From Cylindrotheca closterium (Eukaryota; Bacillariophyta; Bacillariophyceae; Bacillariales; Bacillariaceae): a stretch of DNA of 64,000 bases. Within the stretch, counting starts at the first letter, position 1. Each line of letters begins with the position of its first letter. The position numbers and the translations under genes are program-made. The stretch covers positions 1 to 64,000 of the forward strand of contig CAKOGP040001869.1 in assembly GCA_933822405.4 (NCBI GenBank), written 5' to 3'. The notes under the pieces are model-generated. The model was not told the DNA's origin. It searched no databases and saw nothing but the letters and a program-made list of their open reading frames with translations. Below are positions 1 to 11,386 of this stretch, in pieces.

Positions 1-168
1 TTTCCAGGATATCCCCGTGTGAAAACAGTTTTCAGTTTTACCGCGTCATCAATGATTAGCGCGCGTTTCACAACCTATAGTCGGGTTTGGCGGTTTCGGT
101 TTCGCTAAATGCCCGAATTTGCCACACGGTCCTGGTCTTTCGAGACAATATGGGACCCGGAAGACCAA

Positions 169-200
169 TCTCAGGAATCCCGTAAACGGGATTTCTGAGA
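169..200. repeat. Hairpin, 14-bp arms
   Basis: Arm TCTCAGGAATCCCG (169-182) and its near-complement at 187-200 flank a TAAA loop, with one mismatch. Confidence 0.7.
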
Positions 201-373
201 CCTGCTTGCCTACTGGGCACCGTTGTCGCATAGAAGAGAGGCGATGGTGCCCAACAGGGTGGGCGATGGTGGGAAAGAAAAATGAATTGATATTGATAGT
301 AGACGTATCAATATCAAACCACTGTAATAAATTGAGCTGTCCTTGACTCTATCGTAGGAGGACAATGACAATT

Positions 374-396
374 GTCGAAGGCCTACGGCCTTCGAC
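374..396. repeat. Perfect hairpin, 10-bp arms
   Basis: GTCGAAGGCC, TAC loop, GGCCTTCGAC. It lies inside a wider inverted repeat, TTGACTCTA at 343-351 and TAGAGTCAA at 410-418, so 343-418 can fold back on itself. Confidence 0.7.
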
Positions 397-793
397 CGTA
401 CGCCGACTGTAGAGTCAATGTGATCGAACTTTTGCTACGGTCTTTGATGATCGATGATTGATTGACATTCATTCATTCAGTCGTGTTTGAACAACCCAAG
501 TGTCAGTGAGTGAGTCTATTATCACAGGGCCTCTCGACACAGCTGCTAATGTTAGAGCATGTTTGTTTCTATTCAGTTTGAGGGAACAACAACATTGCAG
601 ACTCAAGCTGACGCTACATTCGTTGGCTAGTACCTTGAGGTACTTTGAACACACGGCGATTACAATGTTCAGAACTCGTTTGGTGATAGTAAAGAAACAG
701 GCTACAGTATTAGTGCGGATCGATTGAACGAATAGTTGTCACTGACACGGTGTTTGCTTGCTGATCAGTTTGCATGGATCTGTCAATCATAGC

Positions 794-3219
794 TTACTCA
801 TCCGAGTCTGCTGTTTTTGCCTCCTTTCCGTACAACAGCTCATCGTGCTTGGCCTGACTAATCTTTCCTTTGCGAAGTTGCTTGTACAGCCTTTCTTCTT
901 TCGCAAGTTCATCCCAATCGTCAATTATCTGTGCGTTCCGACCTCTTTTTTTGTCTGGATTCCGTCCTTTCTGGATTGCAGCTTGCCTTCGTTCCTTTTG
1001 CTTTCGAAGCTGGTCCGCCTTTCGTTGCTCTGCCTTGATTTGTTTTGCATTTTTGCCCCCGGCAGCCAATTCGGCTGCAAGTCGCTTCTGACGAGCCGCC
1101 TCTCTTGCTTTATCCTTAAAGGCAATGCCATAAATGTTGACTTCTTCACCGGCCGGAGTAAAGTGTCGAAGCTTCCCCTTTGAATCTCGAAGCTCTGGCA
1201 TCTTCGGCAATCTCAAAAGGCAGAATGAAGTTGCGAGGTACCCCAAGTCTAAAGCAGGGAATCTGAGTGGGTTAAGGAAAAAGAGAAAACTGTTAGAGCT
1301 ATGGGTTACTGATTCATTCCTAACAAGAATGGCGAACGACAGTGAATATAGCCCGGAAAGGACTACTGATTCCTTTCTTATATAGATTCTTATTGCAGTT
1401 GACTGGTCGGAACATTCATCATGGAAGTACAGGCGACATTCTTTGCATCGGTACCCATTTTAGGTACGTGATACTAGATTGCGGCAACTTCTAGAAGCCT
1501 TTGACCGCCTCTGCATCGGAATCAACTGGGTTGGGTTTCTTCACACAAAATGAACTCACCGGAATATAAAGGCGCAAACATGCTCTTTGTAGGCACGAAT
1601 ATACGAGGTGAATGCCTTCGTTCCCTTCTCGAGCAAGTCACGATCTTTGAGTACTAGCTCCTTCATTGGTGAAAGGATGCTCGTCACATTTTCATTGTCA
1701 GCCGTCTCGTCTTCGCCCGTTTGAACGGGGCGGCAGCAGGTTTCCGTTTCCGGCAGCGGGAGCAATGCTACTTGGCGATTCGAGAGGAGGTCAACGTATG
1801 CTTCTTCTTTTTCGGTCAGGAAGACGAGGCTGGACCCTTTACGACCTGCTCTGGCAGCTCTACCAACGCGGTGAATGAACTGAGATGGTTCTTGCGGGGC
1901 GTCCAGCTGCACAACCCAATTAACATCCGCAACATCCAATCCGCGAGCAGCGATGTCGGTACAGAAGAGAACTCCTCCTGAGCTTTCTCGGAAACGCTCC
2001 ATTGCCTTTTCTCGTCGCTTTTGTACGAGCTTTCCATGCAACAATTCGATGTAGAGATCGTCGCCTAGAACTTGCTTTAGGGAGCTTCCATAAAAGTCAA
2101 CGCACGCGCAAGTCAAAAAGAAGACTTTGGTAGAGAAGGATTTTGTCAGTATAGATGTCATCCAATTTTCAGAGCTATATTGTCGACGTTCTCACCTATG
2201 ACCTTCTCCTCGCGATGTGATTGTAAGAATGAAACCAGTCGACTGATCTTTTCATCAAGTCTGCTAAGAGTATAGTAATTCGTCAATGATGTAGGTGTGT
2301 ATGCCGTAGAACCATCGTTTCCTTTTCTTTGCTTTGATGTCTCCTGTGCAGAGTTCTCGCCGCCTTCTGGGGCTTCATCTTCTCTCTTGGCCACTTCAAC
2401 ATTAATCAGAACTGGGTTTCTCATTCCAGATCTTTGAAGCAGTGGTTTTATGGATTTATTACTTGTAAATGTTGTCGTAGCACTAAAAATCCCGGTTCGA
2501 CGCATCTTGGGAAGCTTGTTGAGGACGGTTGCAATTGTAGGATCCATAACAGTTTTTCCAAACAGCAAAACATCAGCCTCGTCGAGAATCAGAACCTCCA
2601 GTTCCGAGACGTCCATGACATTATATCTCGTCAGAATATCTTCAGTTCTACCTGGTGTACCAATCACAATATTCGATCCATTCTGTTGAAATGTCTTCAA
2701 ATCTTCCGTTACTGGACGGTGATTGGTGCTGGATCCAGAACTGCCTCCACCAACAAGAAGCAGTGGTGGAGGCATTTCTGTTGCAGCACAAAGTTCATTA
2801 CATACTCTCCATGTTTGCATAGCTAGTTCTCTGGTAGGAGAAAGAATTAGAGCTCCAACCTGTCCTTTCTGGAAAGATTTCGATTTCAGTCGCTCCACAA
2901 CAGGAATCAAGAAACTTAGTGTCTTGCCAGAGCCGGTGACAGCTTGTACCGCCACATCCTTGTTTTGAAGGAACAATGGAATCGTTGCCTCTTGTACGGG
3001 AGTCATGGTGTGAAATTTCTTGGAATCCAAAAAGTTCAAGACTCCCTGAGACAAGGTAGGTTCTAGGCTTCGAAAGGATCCAGCAGGTGGAGGTGCCTTG
3101 GGAGTGGATGCCGAGGGTCGGAACTCCTTCGAGTCACAAGCTTCACCATCAGTGGTTTCAGAAGTCGTCTTTGTTGCCTCACCTCCAGACTTTTGCTTGC
3201 TTTTTAGCTTTTTTGCCAT
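794..3219 (-). CDS. SPB4: DEAD-box RNA helicase, SPB4/DDX55 type
   Basis: ATP-dependent RNA helicase; the family acts in the nucleolus in 60S ribosomal subunit assembly. Three exons: 3219-2196, 2124-1560 and 1262-794, giving 685 residues. The introns are 71 bp and 297 bp, both GT-AG, and joining restores family text: EKVIVFFLTCACVDFYG at the first junction and IFRFPALDLGYLATSF before LRLPKMPEL at the second. Seen in order: Walker A AVTGSGKT (residues 93-100), PTREL, TPGR, DEAD (213-216), SAT (246-248), RGLDVADV and HRVGRAARAGRKG. The C-terminal lysine-rich tail after PKMPEL is typical of SPB4/DDX55. Oddities: motif III is followed by TT rather than QT, HRVGRAAR replaces the commoner HRIGRTAR, and the text after DEAD is diverged. 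Confidence 0.93.
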
Positions 3220-3549
3220 GTTTACAGAAGCGTATGTCCATCAAGTTGTGACAGAACAAAAGTTTGGTTGGTCCGTGGAAATGTGTGTGACAGCAGGCAG
3301 ACGACTATAATATTTTAGTATTTTTTTATGAAATTCAAATGAAAATGAAAAATATCGAAATAGGGAGGGGACTCTTCTGATTATCGTCTACTTGGATATG
3401 ACGAAATCTCAATGAAAAAAGTATAGCCCCTCATCGTCATCGCTATGTGAAATCAACGTGACATGTAATATGAGTTTTACGTTCAGATTCTTTATTGGTT
3501 TTGCTCGCGGAACAGCGAGGTATCTGGATAAAGAAGTGGAGAATGCAAA

Positions 3550-4788
3550 TCAACTTGATTCGTCGGGGCCGCTTTCACCTTCACCTCCGCCTTCACCTCC
3601 ACCGCCTCCTCCTCCAATGGGGACGCCAAGGCCGATACCACTACCAGATGGCACTCGTCGAGCAATCTCACTGACCATGCGCTGTGGTGGTTGTCCTTGC
3701 AACCATACAACCCCTGGGCCAGTTAGGGTTGTCTGTGAGAAACAGAGAAACGTCAAAAGGATATGAGATGGACGAGCTTTGGTGCTTAGAATAAGAATGT
3801 GCGGTATGATTCGTACCATGAAAAGACCTTCTCCCCCAGCAAAGACGTTCTTGAATCCTTGGACCATTTGTACGTCGTAATCCACTCCAGCCGAGAATCC
3901 CACTAGACATCCGGATGATATTCTGAGCTCTTCACCTGGTTCCAACTCCCTTCGGATTAAAGTTCCTCCTGCTTTGAGAAAGACATCGCCCTCGCCAGTA
4001 AGTTTCTGGAGCACGAATCCCTCCCCTCCAAAGAATCCACCCGAAAAGTTTTTGGTGAACTCCATGTCAATGTCGATCGTATGCGAAGCACAGAGCAAAG
4101 CAGACTTTTGGCAGACAAGCTTGCCGCCATACTCATTGACATTGAGTTGCAAAATCTTACTAGGAAAATCTGTGCCTAGTGCCACTTGGCCAGTAGTTCC
4201 TTCGCTACCCGTGTATGTATAGTCCGATATGAAAAAGTTTTGTCCTGTTAGCATTCGCTTGAAGCCATTAGACAAGCCTCCCCTTTAGAAAGAGTAAGGA
4301 AACTATGTGAGCGTTTCTTTGTTTCATCTTAATATGGCCACTTGGTCCAATATCGCTGCATCCCACGTCAGTGCATTCGCTCCCTGTTACTTCAATATTC
4401 GCCCTTACCCTGCTGTGGTATTCATTTCAACACCCCCTGTCATGTACATCATGGCTCCAGACTCAGCACGCAACACTTGACCAGGTTCGAGTGTAATGGT
4501 GACAATTTGGGACTCGTTTCCTTCGATTCGACTCTGAACATCAAAGTCGATGGGATCTCCAACGATACCGTCTTTGCTGGTATTTGCTACTGATGTAGAA
4601 TCTTGGGGAGTCAAAGAGGAAAAGCTGCTGATCCTGATTTTCGGATCCACAATTTCAGCTGCTTGGAAGACATAAGATTGCGAAAAACTGGCACGTCTGT
4701 TGTGTGCCAAGTCTTGAACAACAAGTTGTGGCTGACGATGGCACCTTCTAGTGGCAGCAATGGTTGCGGTAGATACGAAACGCTTCAT
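3550..4788 (-). CDS. AIM24: AIM24-family protein, probably mitochondrial
   Basis: Exons 4788-4409, 4282-3817 and 3732-3550 encode 342 residues; introns are 126 and 84 bp, GT-AG. The TIGR00266/AIM24 fold is recognised from LEPGQVLRAESGAMMYMTGG, then GGGLSNGFKRMLTGQNFF, ELEPGEELRISSGCLVGF, GPGVVWLQ, and a glycine-rich C-terminal tail followed by acidic residues. In yeast AIM24 is an inner-membrane protein needed for MICOS integrity. I chose the ATG at 4788 because it opens a basic, acid-poor leader (MKRFVSTATIAATRR) like a mitochondrial presequence; the open frame continues upstream to 4884. It shares a short upstream region with the divergent AP-3 mu gene. Family call is firm; the mitochondrial location is inferred from the leader. 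Confidence 0.88.
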
Positions 4789-4929
4789 TGGGATGATAGT
4801 GATATGTGATATGGTACCAGGTTCCAAGACTGACTCGGTCGGAAATCTCTCTCTTTGGCTTTGGACAGATGTACAGACGCCCATTTTTGACTCATTTGAC
4901 CAACATACTCGAAATCGTTTTGCTCTTCG

Positions 4930-4959
<30 letters not shown>
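4930..4959. repeat. (ATC)10 microsatellite
   Basis: Ten perfect ATC units in the 229-bp region between the divergent AIM24-like and AP-3 mu start codons. In one plus frame it reads poly-His, but that ORF has no other gene-like content. Confidence 0.95.
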
Positions 4960-4960
<1 letters not shown>

Positions 4961-5017
4961 GCATTGTACTGGTAGTGTACTGTCCGAGTACCTTTCTCCT
5001 TTCAATAGACTTAAAAA

Positions 5018-6669
5018 ATGATACAGTCTATCTTCATCTTGTCTCCGACTGGAGAAGTATTGATTGAAAGGCACTTTCGCGGGGTCACGTCACGCTCGGT
5101 CTGCGACTACTTTTGGGATCAAGCATCTGTCTCTGTCAACCACCATGGTGGTCTTTCCACCACAACTTCCTTGTTGACCAATGAAGAACAGCAGCTTCTA
5201 CTGCCGCTGCACGAATCAGTGCTTCCTGTTATGGAAGTTCCAGAGAGTGACCATGGGACAGTTTACATTATTTCAATTTTACGGGATGGCCTCTCCTATC
5301 TGGTATGTACCCATTGCATTATTTTCATCCGTCTATGTTGTTGACGAACCTCATCTTCTCGTTGAAAAAATTTCGCCTCTTTTTGTCATTCTCTATTTTT
5401 GATTCTATGATGTTGACCGCAAATATGGCTTCCGTTTATACACGCACAACAAACAATACTAACACAAAAAACCTGGAAAACATTCCCATTGAAAAAAATT
5501 AGGCGGTTCTACCATCAGAAGTCTCCCCGTTGATGATTCTCGAATTCCTTCATCGGATCGCGGATATGTTTGTCGATTACTTTGGATCTCCTGCTGATGA
5601 GTCCGCCATTAAGGACAACTTTTCCACCGTCTACCAACTCTTGGAAGAAATGGTCGACTACGGATGGCCTTTGACCACAGAACCCAATGCCTTGAAACAA
5701 ATGATTCGACCACCCTCCGTCATGGCAAAACTGCAGTCGGTCGTCTTTTCCAACACGTCGGTGTCGGGTGAGTTGCCCCGGGGGACCATCAGTAACATAC
5801 CTTGGCGAGCAGCAGGTGTTTCGTATTCGCAGAATGAAATTTATATGGATATTGTGGAGGAGGTGGATGCAATTGTAGATGCAGTGTCGGGAAGCTTGGT
5901 CTCATCGGATGTATCGGGAAGCATTCAATGTCAATCTCATTTGAGTGGTATACCGGACTTACTATTGACCTTTAACGATCCTTCTCTCATTGACGATTGG
6001 GCCTTCCATCCTTGTGTCAGATATGGCCGCTTTGAACGAGAGCAAGTGGTCAGTTTTGTTCCTCCTGATGGAAACTTTCAGCTCATGAAGTATTCGCTTA
6101 ACGCGGACCGAAGAGCAAATTTCTCTCCTCCTTTAGATTGTCACTCACAGTGGCACGTGAACAAGGCAGATCTTGGATTCGCTGGGGAATCAAGCGCGAA
6201 GCAGCCCGCCGAATCCTCCGCCAAACTAACGGTACAAATGCAAGTCAAGTCCTTGTCGTCCCTTATCAAGTCGGCCACTCGAACCGTCGGCGGTATGAAG
6301 ACGGTCGTAGAGAACGTTTCTGTCACAATTCCTCTCCCCAAGCTGGTGGGGACGGCCAAGTTCCAAGTGTCGATGGGATCTGTCGTTTATGACGAAGGTG
6401 GTAAGATTGCCAAGTGGACTCTAGGCAAGATGGCCGATGGCGGCAATACAACTCGGGCTCAATTTACGGCCGACTTAAAATTGAATCCTCAAAAGACAGG
6501 AGACGAGGACATTCAGTCGCCCAATCTGTTTCTGCATTGGAAGATACCTCTGGCGTCTGTCAGTGGTTTGAGCGTGAGTGGACTCAGCTTGTCAGGGGAA
6601 GCATACAGACCTTACAAGGGTGTTCGAAACATTACCAAGAGTGGATTGTATCAAGTGCGGTATAGTTGA
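5018..6669 (+). CDS. AP3M: AP-3 adaptor complex subunit mu
   Basis: Medium subunit of the AP-3 clathrin-type adaptor, which sorts cargo from endosomes or Golgi to vacuole-type organelles. Two exons, 5018-5302 and 5503-6669, give 483 residues; the 200-bp phase-0 intron joins DGLSYL to AVLPSEVSPLMILEFLHRI, the conserved longin-domain end. The N-terminal MIQSIFILSPTGEVLIERHF is the usual mu-chain longin start. The C-terminal MHD follows from NIPWRAAGVSYSQNEIYMDI, with the typical IVDAVSGSL, IPDLLLTFNDP and VRYGRFEREQVVSFVPPDG blocks, ending near GLYQVRYS. About 60 residues longer than animal AP3M1, mostly from inserts in the MHD. AP-3 rather than AP-1/2 is judged from these blocks. Confidence 0.93.
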
Positions 6670-6912
6670 TAGAGCATTTTTAACAAAAAAACAAACCAAA
6701 TCAAAAAGGTCTAATAAGTTATCATAACAATCGTTTGACAGCAATTGCGTCAAAATATTTAATGGACCATCCATCCAGCTACTGATCTCTTCCTTTCAAG
6801 TCAATGTCCTATCATGTGCTAATCGTTAACACACACATATGCACATTTGCAGAAAGCCACGAGTCTCGGTGATCGAGAACATGTCGACCTACATTGGAAT
6901 CAAGCATTTGCT

Positions 6913-8052
6913 CTAGATCAGCAGGGATTCTCGTGTGATAATGGTGGAATCAAAGGTCATGTTGGACCGAAGATTGTTCGCCTTATTCGAGCTGTCTCTT
7001 TCAAAACCAAATGCGTGGTACAATGTCTGAGTAAGATTACCTCCACCGCAGAAGAATCCAAATCTGGGTGCTTCTTCAATGACACCGGGAGCCATGCTTG
7101 GATTGACATCTTTGGTCGCTTGCTCCCTTGCCCTTTTCAAGAGGTCTGGTTCCTTCATTCGTTCCTTAAGATTGCCAATATGAACCTTGCCCGTCTGCAT
7201 ACTAGATGTTCGGGAACTAATGCTCATATCAAGCCTCTCCACCTGGTCAGCAATGGTGCTGAGTTGGACTCGAACGAAGGCGTTTCGACCAAAGGATATG
7301 GAGGATTTTTCCGAACCTGTCGAGACTGCGGATCCTTCCGGTATGGTCAAGTTCAAGATGTTCTTTTCCTTAAGACGAAGGTTCAAGGTCGTCACTGTAC
7401 TCTCACTTTGCATTCCGTAAAGGACCAGGTGGGCAACACCCTCTGCAACAATCTCGTTTTCTTCCGATTGCAAGGATACGTTAATGTCCACAACATCTGG
7501 TCGATTTGAACTATGCCGCTCCCATTCCAAACTTTCCTCCATGAGCAAATTGGAATCATTAACGCTTCCAAAAGCATCTACTTCAATTCCCGGGTTAGAT
7601 TCCACATATATTCTGCCATCGGGAAGGATTGATGATTCTCGGTTGGCCTCCTCGATGGACATACTTGATGTAGATACAGTAGCCAAGCTTTTCACCGAAG
7701 AGTCCAATCGGAGATGCGGCAGGCTGGTGGATGCCGAGGAGGATTGGGTTAAGGATGATTGATTCCGAGAAAAATCCACATTGGTATTTCCAAAATCAGC
7801 TCCCATGGAAAATTGTCCATCGTCAATTGTCTTCTTGACCTCCAGTGACCCAGACTCCACTACCAAATTGCCAGTTCTGCCGCACATAGTAAAGGAGCTC
7901 ACTCGCATGTTTCGTGGTGATCCAGCAAACGAAACCGATGCTTTCAGCTTTGGGATATCATCCTGTTTGTCAGCTTTCGAATGCCATTCGATTCCCTCAA
8001 TGTTTTCCAACGTTAAGTCAATGTCGACAGCGGGGAAACTCTCGAGAGGCAT
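6913..8052 (-). CDS. Unknown protein with C2-like halves
   Basis: A 379-residue single-exon protein, not a family I can name. The N-terminal block opens with VDIDLTLENIEGIEW, then KLKASVSFAGSPRNMRVSSF; a second block has VDINVSLQSEENEIVAEGVA and HLVLYG, then a strand RNAFVRVQLSTI. The same order (strand plus GI turn, a strand-rich middle, a second strand pair, a small-residue strand) appears in the proteins at 16352-17809 and 18023-19651, suggesting a diverged NT-C2-type beta-sandwich. The middle is Ser-rich and probably disordered; the C-terminal quarter has a basic helix (KERMKEPDLLKRAREQATKD) followed by GFFCGGG. No signal peptide or membrane segment. It converges with AP-3 mu (243 bp apart) and diverges from RNase H2A. 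C2-like is an inference; gene reality is well supported. Confidence 0.75.
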   Translation of the reverse strand: MPLESFPAVDIDLTLENIEGIEWHSKADKQDDIPKLKASVSFAGSPRNMRVSSFTMCGRTGNLVVESGSLEVKKTIDDGQFSMGADFGNTNVDFSRNQSSLTQSSSASTSLPHLRLDSSVKSLATVSTSSMSIEEANRESSILPDGRIYVESNPGIEVDAFGSVNDSNLLMEESLEWERHSSNRPDVVDINVSLQSEENEIVAEGVAHLVLYGMQSESTVTTLNLRLKEKNILNLTIPEGSAVSTGSEKSSISFGRNAFVRVQLSTIADQVERLDMSISSRTSSMQTGKVHIGNLKERMKEPDLLKRAREQATKDVNPSMAPGVIEEAPRFGFFCGGGNLTQTLYHAFGFERDSSNKANNLRSNMTFDSTIITRESLLI

Positions 8053-8735
8053 GTTCTTGTTGCTGTGGTTGCTTTGTTTCTAGCGTTGTATCATGTGTCG
8101 AGAATGATGAGTGGTGAGGGTTGCAAAATCTTGCGCCCTGAAAAGGTGGCCAGTAGTGTGACAACATTACACGCGCGTGCATTGGCTTGCGTTTATTGAT
8201 AAAGATGTAACGGACGAGGCAGCAGTCTTGCGGGGACAAATATTCCGATCACCTGCTATTCGCTCTACCGATGTGGTACTCGTGTCTCGTGTTTGCAAGC
8301 ATGGACGCTGGATTTCTCTTTGTTGTTGGAAACTTGGCCCGTCATATTATGCACATACACTTACTGGTATTAATAAAACACATGTATCCATACTTTGTCA
8401 GAAAAAATGTTTCTGGAGCATGCCGATGCTTGCAAAACTTGTTCATTGTTTCTATTACATAAAATACTGCCCCCTCCTGCTGCTCCTGAAGACGGACGGT
8501 ACGTTCTAGTGTATTATGCAGTGTACAGCAGTATACTGGAGAAAAAACTTATTCCCTTCGAGGACGTACCGGTTCCGTACCGGTAGTCACAGTTGAGACA
8601 ATAGTACCGGCAAAAGTCAAAACACTATTCCAGTACGTTTCTGCGCGCCATAAAATCAAGAGTTACAGAGTTCGAAAAGGGACCCGAATGTATTTTTCAC
8701 ACTCAACGTGTGATCATCAAAACAACTTCCCCACC
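8053..8735. other. Divergent intergenic region with TACCGGTA words
   Basis: No gene seen. It separates the divergent C2-like gene and RNase H2A and carries GTACCGGTTCCGTACCGGTA at 8566-8585 and GTACCGG near 8604, about 130-170 bp upstream of the RNase H2A start. Confidence 0.6.
8566..8585. promoter_or_regulatory. Paired GTACCGGT palindromes
   Basis: Two near-identical GTACCGG(T) words in 20 bp, each containing palindromic ACCGGT, upstream of RNase H2A. Related words recur in other intergenic regions of the window. A regulatory role is only inferred. Confidence 0.3.
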
Positions 8736-10056
8736 ATGACAACCGACGACAGTTCTATATCGACTCAAATGGCAAAGGACCTTGCAGACTCGCTTTACTC
8801 GTGTGAGAAACATCCTCTCTTTTCTCCAAAGTATGGAGCTCCCATGACCAACAAGGCCGAGACAAAAGCTGTTCTGAATGCATTGTTGAATGGAATTCGA
8901 CCAGCCAGCGCCAATGTCGCGGGCTACGGCCCTCTACTGCTGTCGGATATTCCCGACTCAGCTAAGGAGAGCAAAGTAGTCGTGGTTGGTGTTGATGAAG
9001 CGGGTAGGGGCTCCGTGTTGGGTCCGATGGTGAGTGTTCCGAATCATCTCTGCTGAGGTATCGTTGTGATATGTTCAGGTTTCTGACATGAAGAACTTGC
9101 TTTTCACTACTTCGTTTTTCCATATGTATCTCAATCTCCATCAACATCATACCAAATGGATGCGAATAGGTCTACGGCGCTGCATATTGGAGTGCATCTG
9201 TCGAGGAAAAGATACCTAAAGGCTTCAACGATTCCAAACAACTGACGGAACAGACTCGAGACAAACTCTTTGACCAACTATTGGACCACGAGGACATTGG
9301 CTTTTGTATGCGATCCCTCTTGCCGTCGGAAATCTCCCGAAATATGTTGCGTTCCAAGCCTTACAACTTGAACGAAATGAGTCACGATTCGACCATGTTG
9401 ATGATTCGAAAACTATTGGATGCTGGTCTGAAGGTGAAGAAGGCTTTCATTGATACCGTCGGGAACGCATACACATATCGACGCAAGCTGGAAGGACAAT
9501 TTCCTGGGATTGAGTTTGTGGTGGAGAGTAAGGCTGATGCAAAGTATGCTTCTTGTTCCGCGGCATCTGTAGGTACGTTCTTTTGCATTGAACGAATATT
9601 GAGAATTGAGAATGAGTCAAATCTGTTGATGATCGTGGCCTAAGAACACATATTATGTAAACGTATCTATTTTATCCAGTGGCAAAGGTATCGCGCGACA
9701 AATTCATGAGTGGCTGGAAGTTCACTGACGAACTACAGGATGTGTCGAGAGATTTTGGCAGCGGTTATCCGTCCGACCCAAAATGCAAGGCATGGTTTGA
9801 GAAACTGCAGGATCCTTTGTTTGGGTACAACGACTTTGTCAGATTTAGCTGGGCACCCATCAAGAAAAAAATTGCAGAAAGTGACGAAGAAGCTGCCGTG
9901 AATGTACTGTTCCAGGCCGATCTGGATGACGACGAGAATGACCTCAAACAGGAACAACAGGGAATGTCAAGCTTTTTGAGCGGTTCCAAGAAACACAAGA
10001 GAGCACGGTACTTTGAGCAACGAACGCTAAGTGTAGTCACTTCCTTGTCATCATAG
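8736..10056 (+). CDS. RNASEH2A: Ribonuclease H2 subunit A
   Basis: Catalytic subunit of eukaryotic RNase H2 (type 2 RNase H), which cuts the RNA strand of RNA/DNA hybrids and single ribonucleotides in DNA, in the nucleus. Exons 8736-9029, 9170-9572 and 9680-10056 give 357 residues; introns are 140 and 107 bp, GT-AG. Motifs: GVDEAGRGSVLGPM (first catalytic Asp and Glu) joined to VYGAAYW; DSKQLTEQTR; the family glycine-rich FIDTVGNAYTYRRKL (catalytic Asp); SKADAKYASCSAASVVAKVSRD (last catalytic Asp); then DFGSGYPSDPKCKAWF. All four acidic positions are present. I chose ATG 8736 (context CCACCATGA) over the in-frame ATG at 8688, because the upstream 16 residues are low in content. The C-terminal tail is acidic then basic. 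Confidence 0.95.
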
Positions 10057-10920
10057 GCATGCTATCATTTTGAAACTGATGGGGATTACAGAATCCTGTT
10101 ACCGACAAGAACTTTGATCCGTAACGGAATCGGAGGAACAGTGCATGTTTATGATGACCGCATCGAGGTTAGAATTAATCCAAAGCATACCCATGGAATT
10201 TGATAGACTACTGTATCTCTAAATTACTAGGGACCGAAGTGGTACCTTTTTGAGACTTTTGTTGTGCTGTTTGAAGTGTCACCTCTCACTGTTTGTTGTG
10301 ATGATATATGAGAAAAGTATCGGGACTCTTACTGTCCTCTAAATTGGCCATCATCCATTTTACAGTTTGGGTTTGGGATGCTGGTAGCAAGATACATGAG
10401 AAGGTACAGTACTACCGAGCGATGTCCCAACATACTTCTGATCAGACTTCAGGGTTTCGTTTGTCATAGGCTATTTCTCATATCACAATTTGGACAGGAG
10501 GCAGTCGGAAGAAAGTGAGAAGGTCCTATGTCCCCCAACATCGTGCATACATGTACATCATCATCTGGTTGAAGTTTCAAAGTATCATGATGTCAAAATT
10601 CAATAATCGGAGTTGCGTTCGAATCGCCAATGGTCGAATTCAACTGCTCAACTGGCCGTTATTTGTTTCCCCACGTCGTCTTCGACCAGAATTCCTTCCA
10701 TTCTTACGTCATCTCATCCAATCAAAATACTCCGCTATGACGAAGCGCGACTGAAAATCTGTACGTGTCACGAGGTCTCTTCTCGTCTGAGAAATAATGG
10801 AAGTTTAGCTCACAAAACAAGAATCATCCGCCAAAAGTTGAGACTGCAATACCAGTACACACTTCCATAAATTACAATCCAATACAACAACGGAACACAT
10901 ACAAGACGACACAAAACAAA
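10057..10920. other. Intergenic, no gene seen
   Basis: Only short frames without family motifs. GGTACAGTACTACCG at 10403-10417 belongs to the recurring TAC/GTA word set. Confidence 0.55.
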
Positions 10921-11386
10921 ATGATGCGATCTTTTGCTCTGCGACAAATGACAATGGCCTTTGGCCGCATTCCAAACACTCCCGGATCAATTTCGTTGAT
11001 CACTTCGCGACACCTCTCCTCGCAAGGAGTTGCCGCTGTTGAGAACCTGCGTGATGCACTTGAAGAATACCGCAAGGAACAGTAAGTTACTTTTTATCAC
11101 TCATGTTGACTGCTGATGTTCTCGTGCAATTTGACTCACTGAAAGTCTCGTTTTCTCTTGAAACTTTACTAGCTACCGTCAATGTTTGCCTTCCCGTTTC
11201 AAGAAGGACCTTGTCAAGGCAGCCACAAACAGAGAAAGTGGCCGCATTGCAATTGATGATTTGCAACAAGTTATTGCTAATATAAGCATGGAACACAAGA
11301 TCAGTGAACAAGAAATGGAAACAATATTTCAAGAATTGGGAGAGTCTGGCAAAATATCCGCTGACAAATTCATGAAGATGATCTAA
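10921..11386 (+). CDS. Small mitochondrial EF-hand-like protein
   Basis: Two exons, 10921-11081 and 11173-11386, joined by a 91-bp GT-AG intron, give 124 residues. The first 40 or so are Arg/Ser-rich and acid-poor (MMRSFALRQMTMAFGRIP, then ISLITSRHLSSQ), like a mitochondrial presequence. The rest is helical: VENLRDALEEYRKEHYRQC spans the junction. Two helix-loop-helix units follow, TNRESGRIAIDDL and ELGESGKISADKF, with the glycine and hydrophobic positions of EF-hand loops but few Asp/Glu ligands, so calcium binding is doubtful. ATG 10921 or 10924 could start it. I do not recognise an orthologue; the fold call is inference, while the clean splice and C-terminal stop support a real gene. Confidence 0.7.

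Larger units (their letters stand above)
1..793. other. Gene-free left edge with several foldbacks
   Basis: No reading frame here looks like a gene; the short ORFs lack family motifs and overlap on both strands. The stretch holds several inverted repeats between 169 and 418, listed separately. It lies beyond the 3' end of the helicase gene that ends at 794 on the minus strand. Confidence 0.6.

Noticed and set aside
758..1183. 141-codon hydrophobic plus-strand frame
   Set aside because: Antisense to the Lys/Arg/Glu-rich last exon of the SPB4-like helicase; apparent hydrophobicity is an artefact of complementing such codons.
4806..5021. Frame with ten histidines
   Set aside because: The run comes from the (ATC)10 microsatellite; flanks carry no gene signal.
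6847..7509. 220-codon plus-strand frame
   Set aside because: Antisense to the C2-like gene at 6913-8052, with no motif or spaced hydrophobicity.
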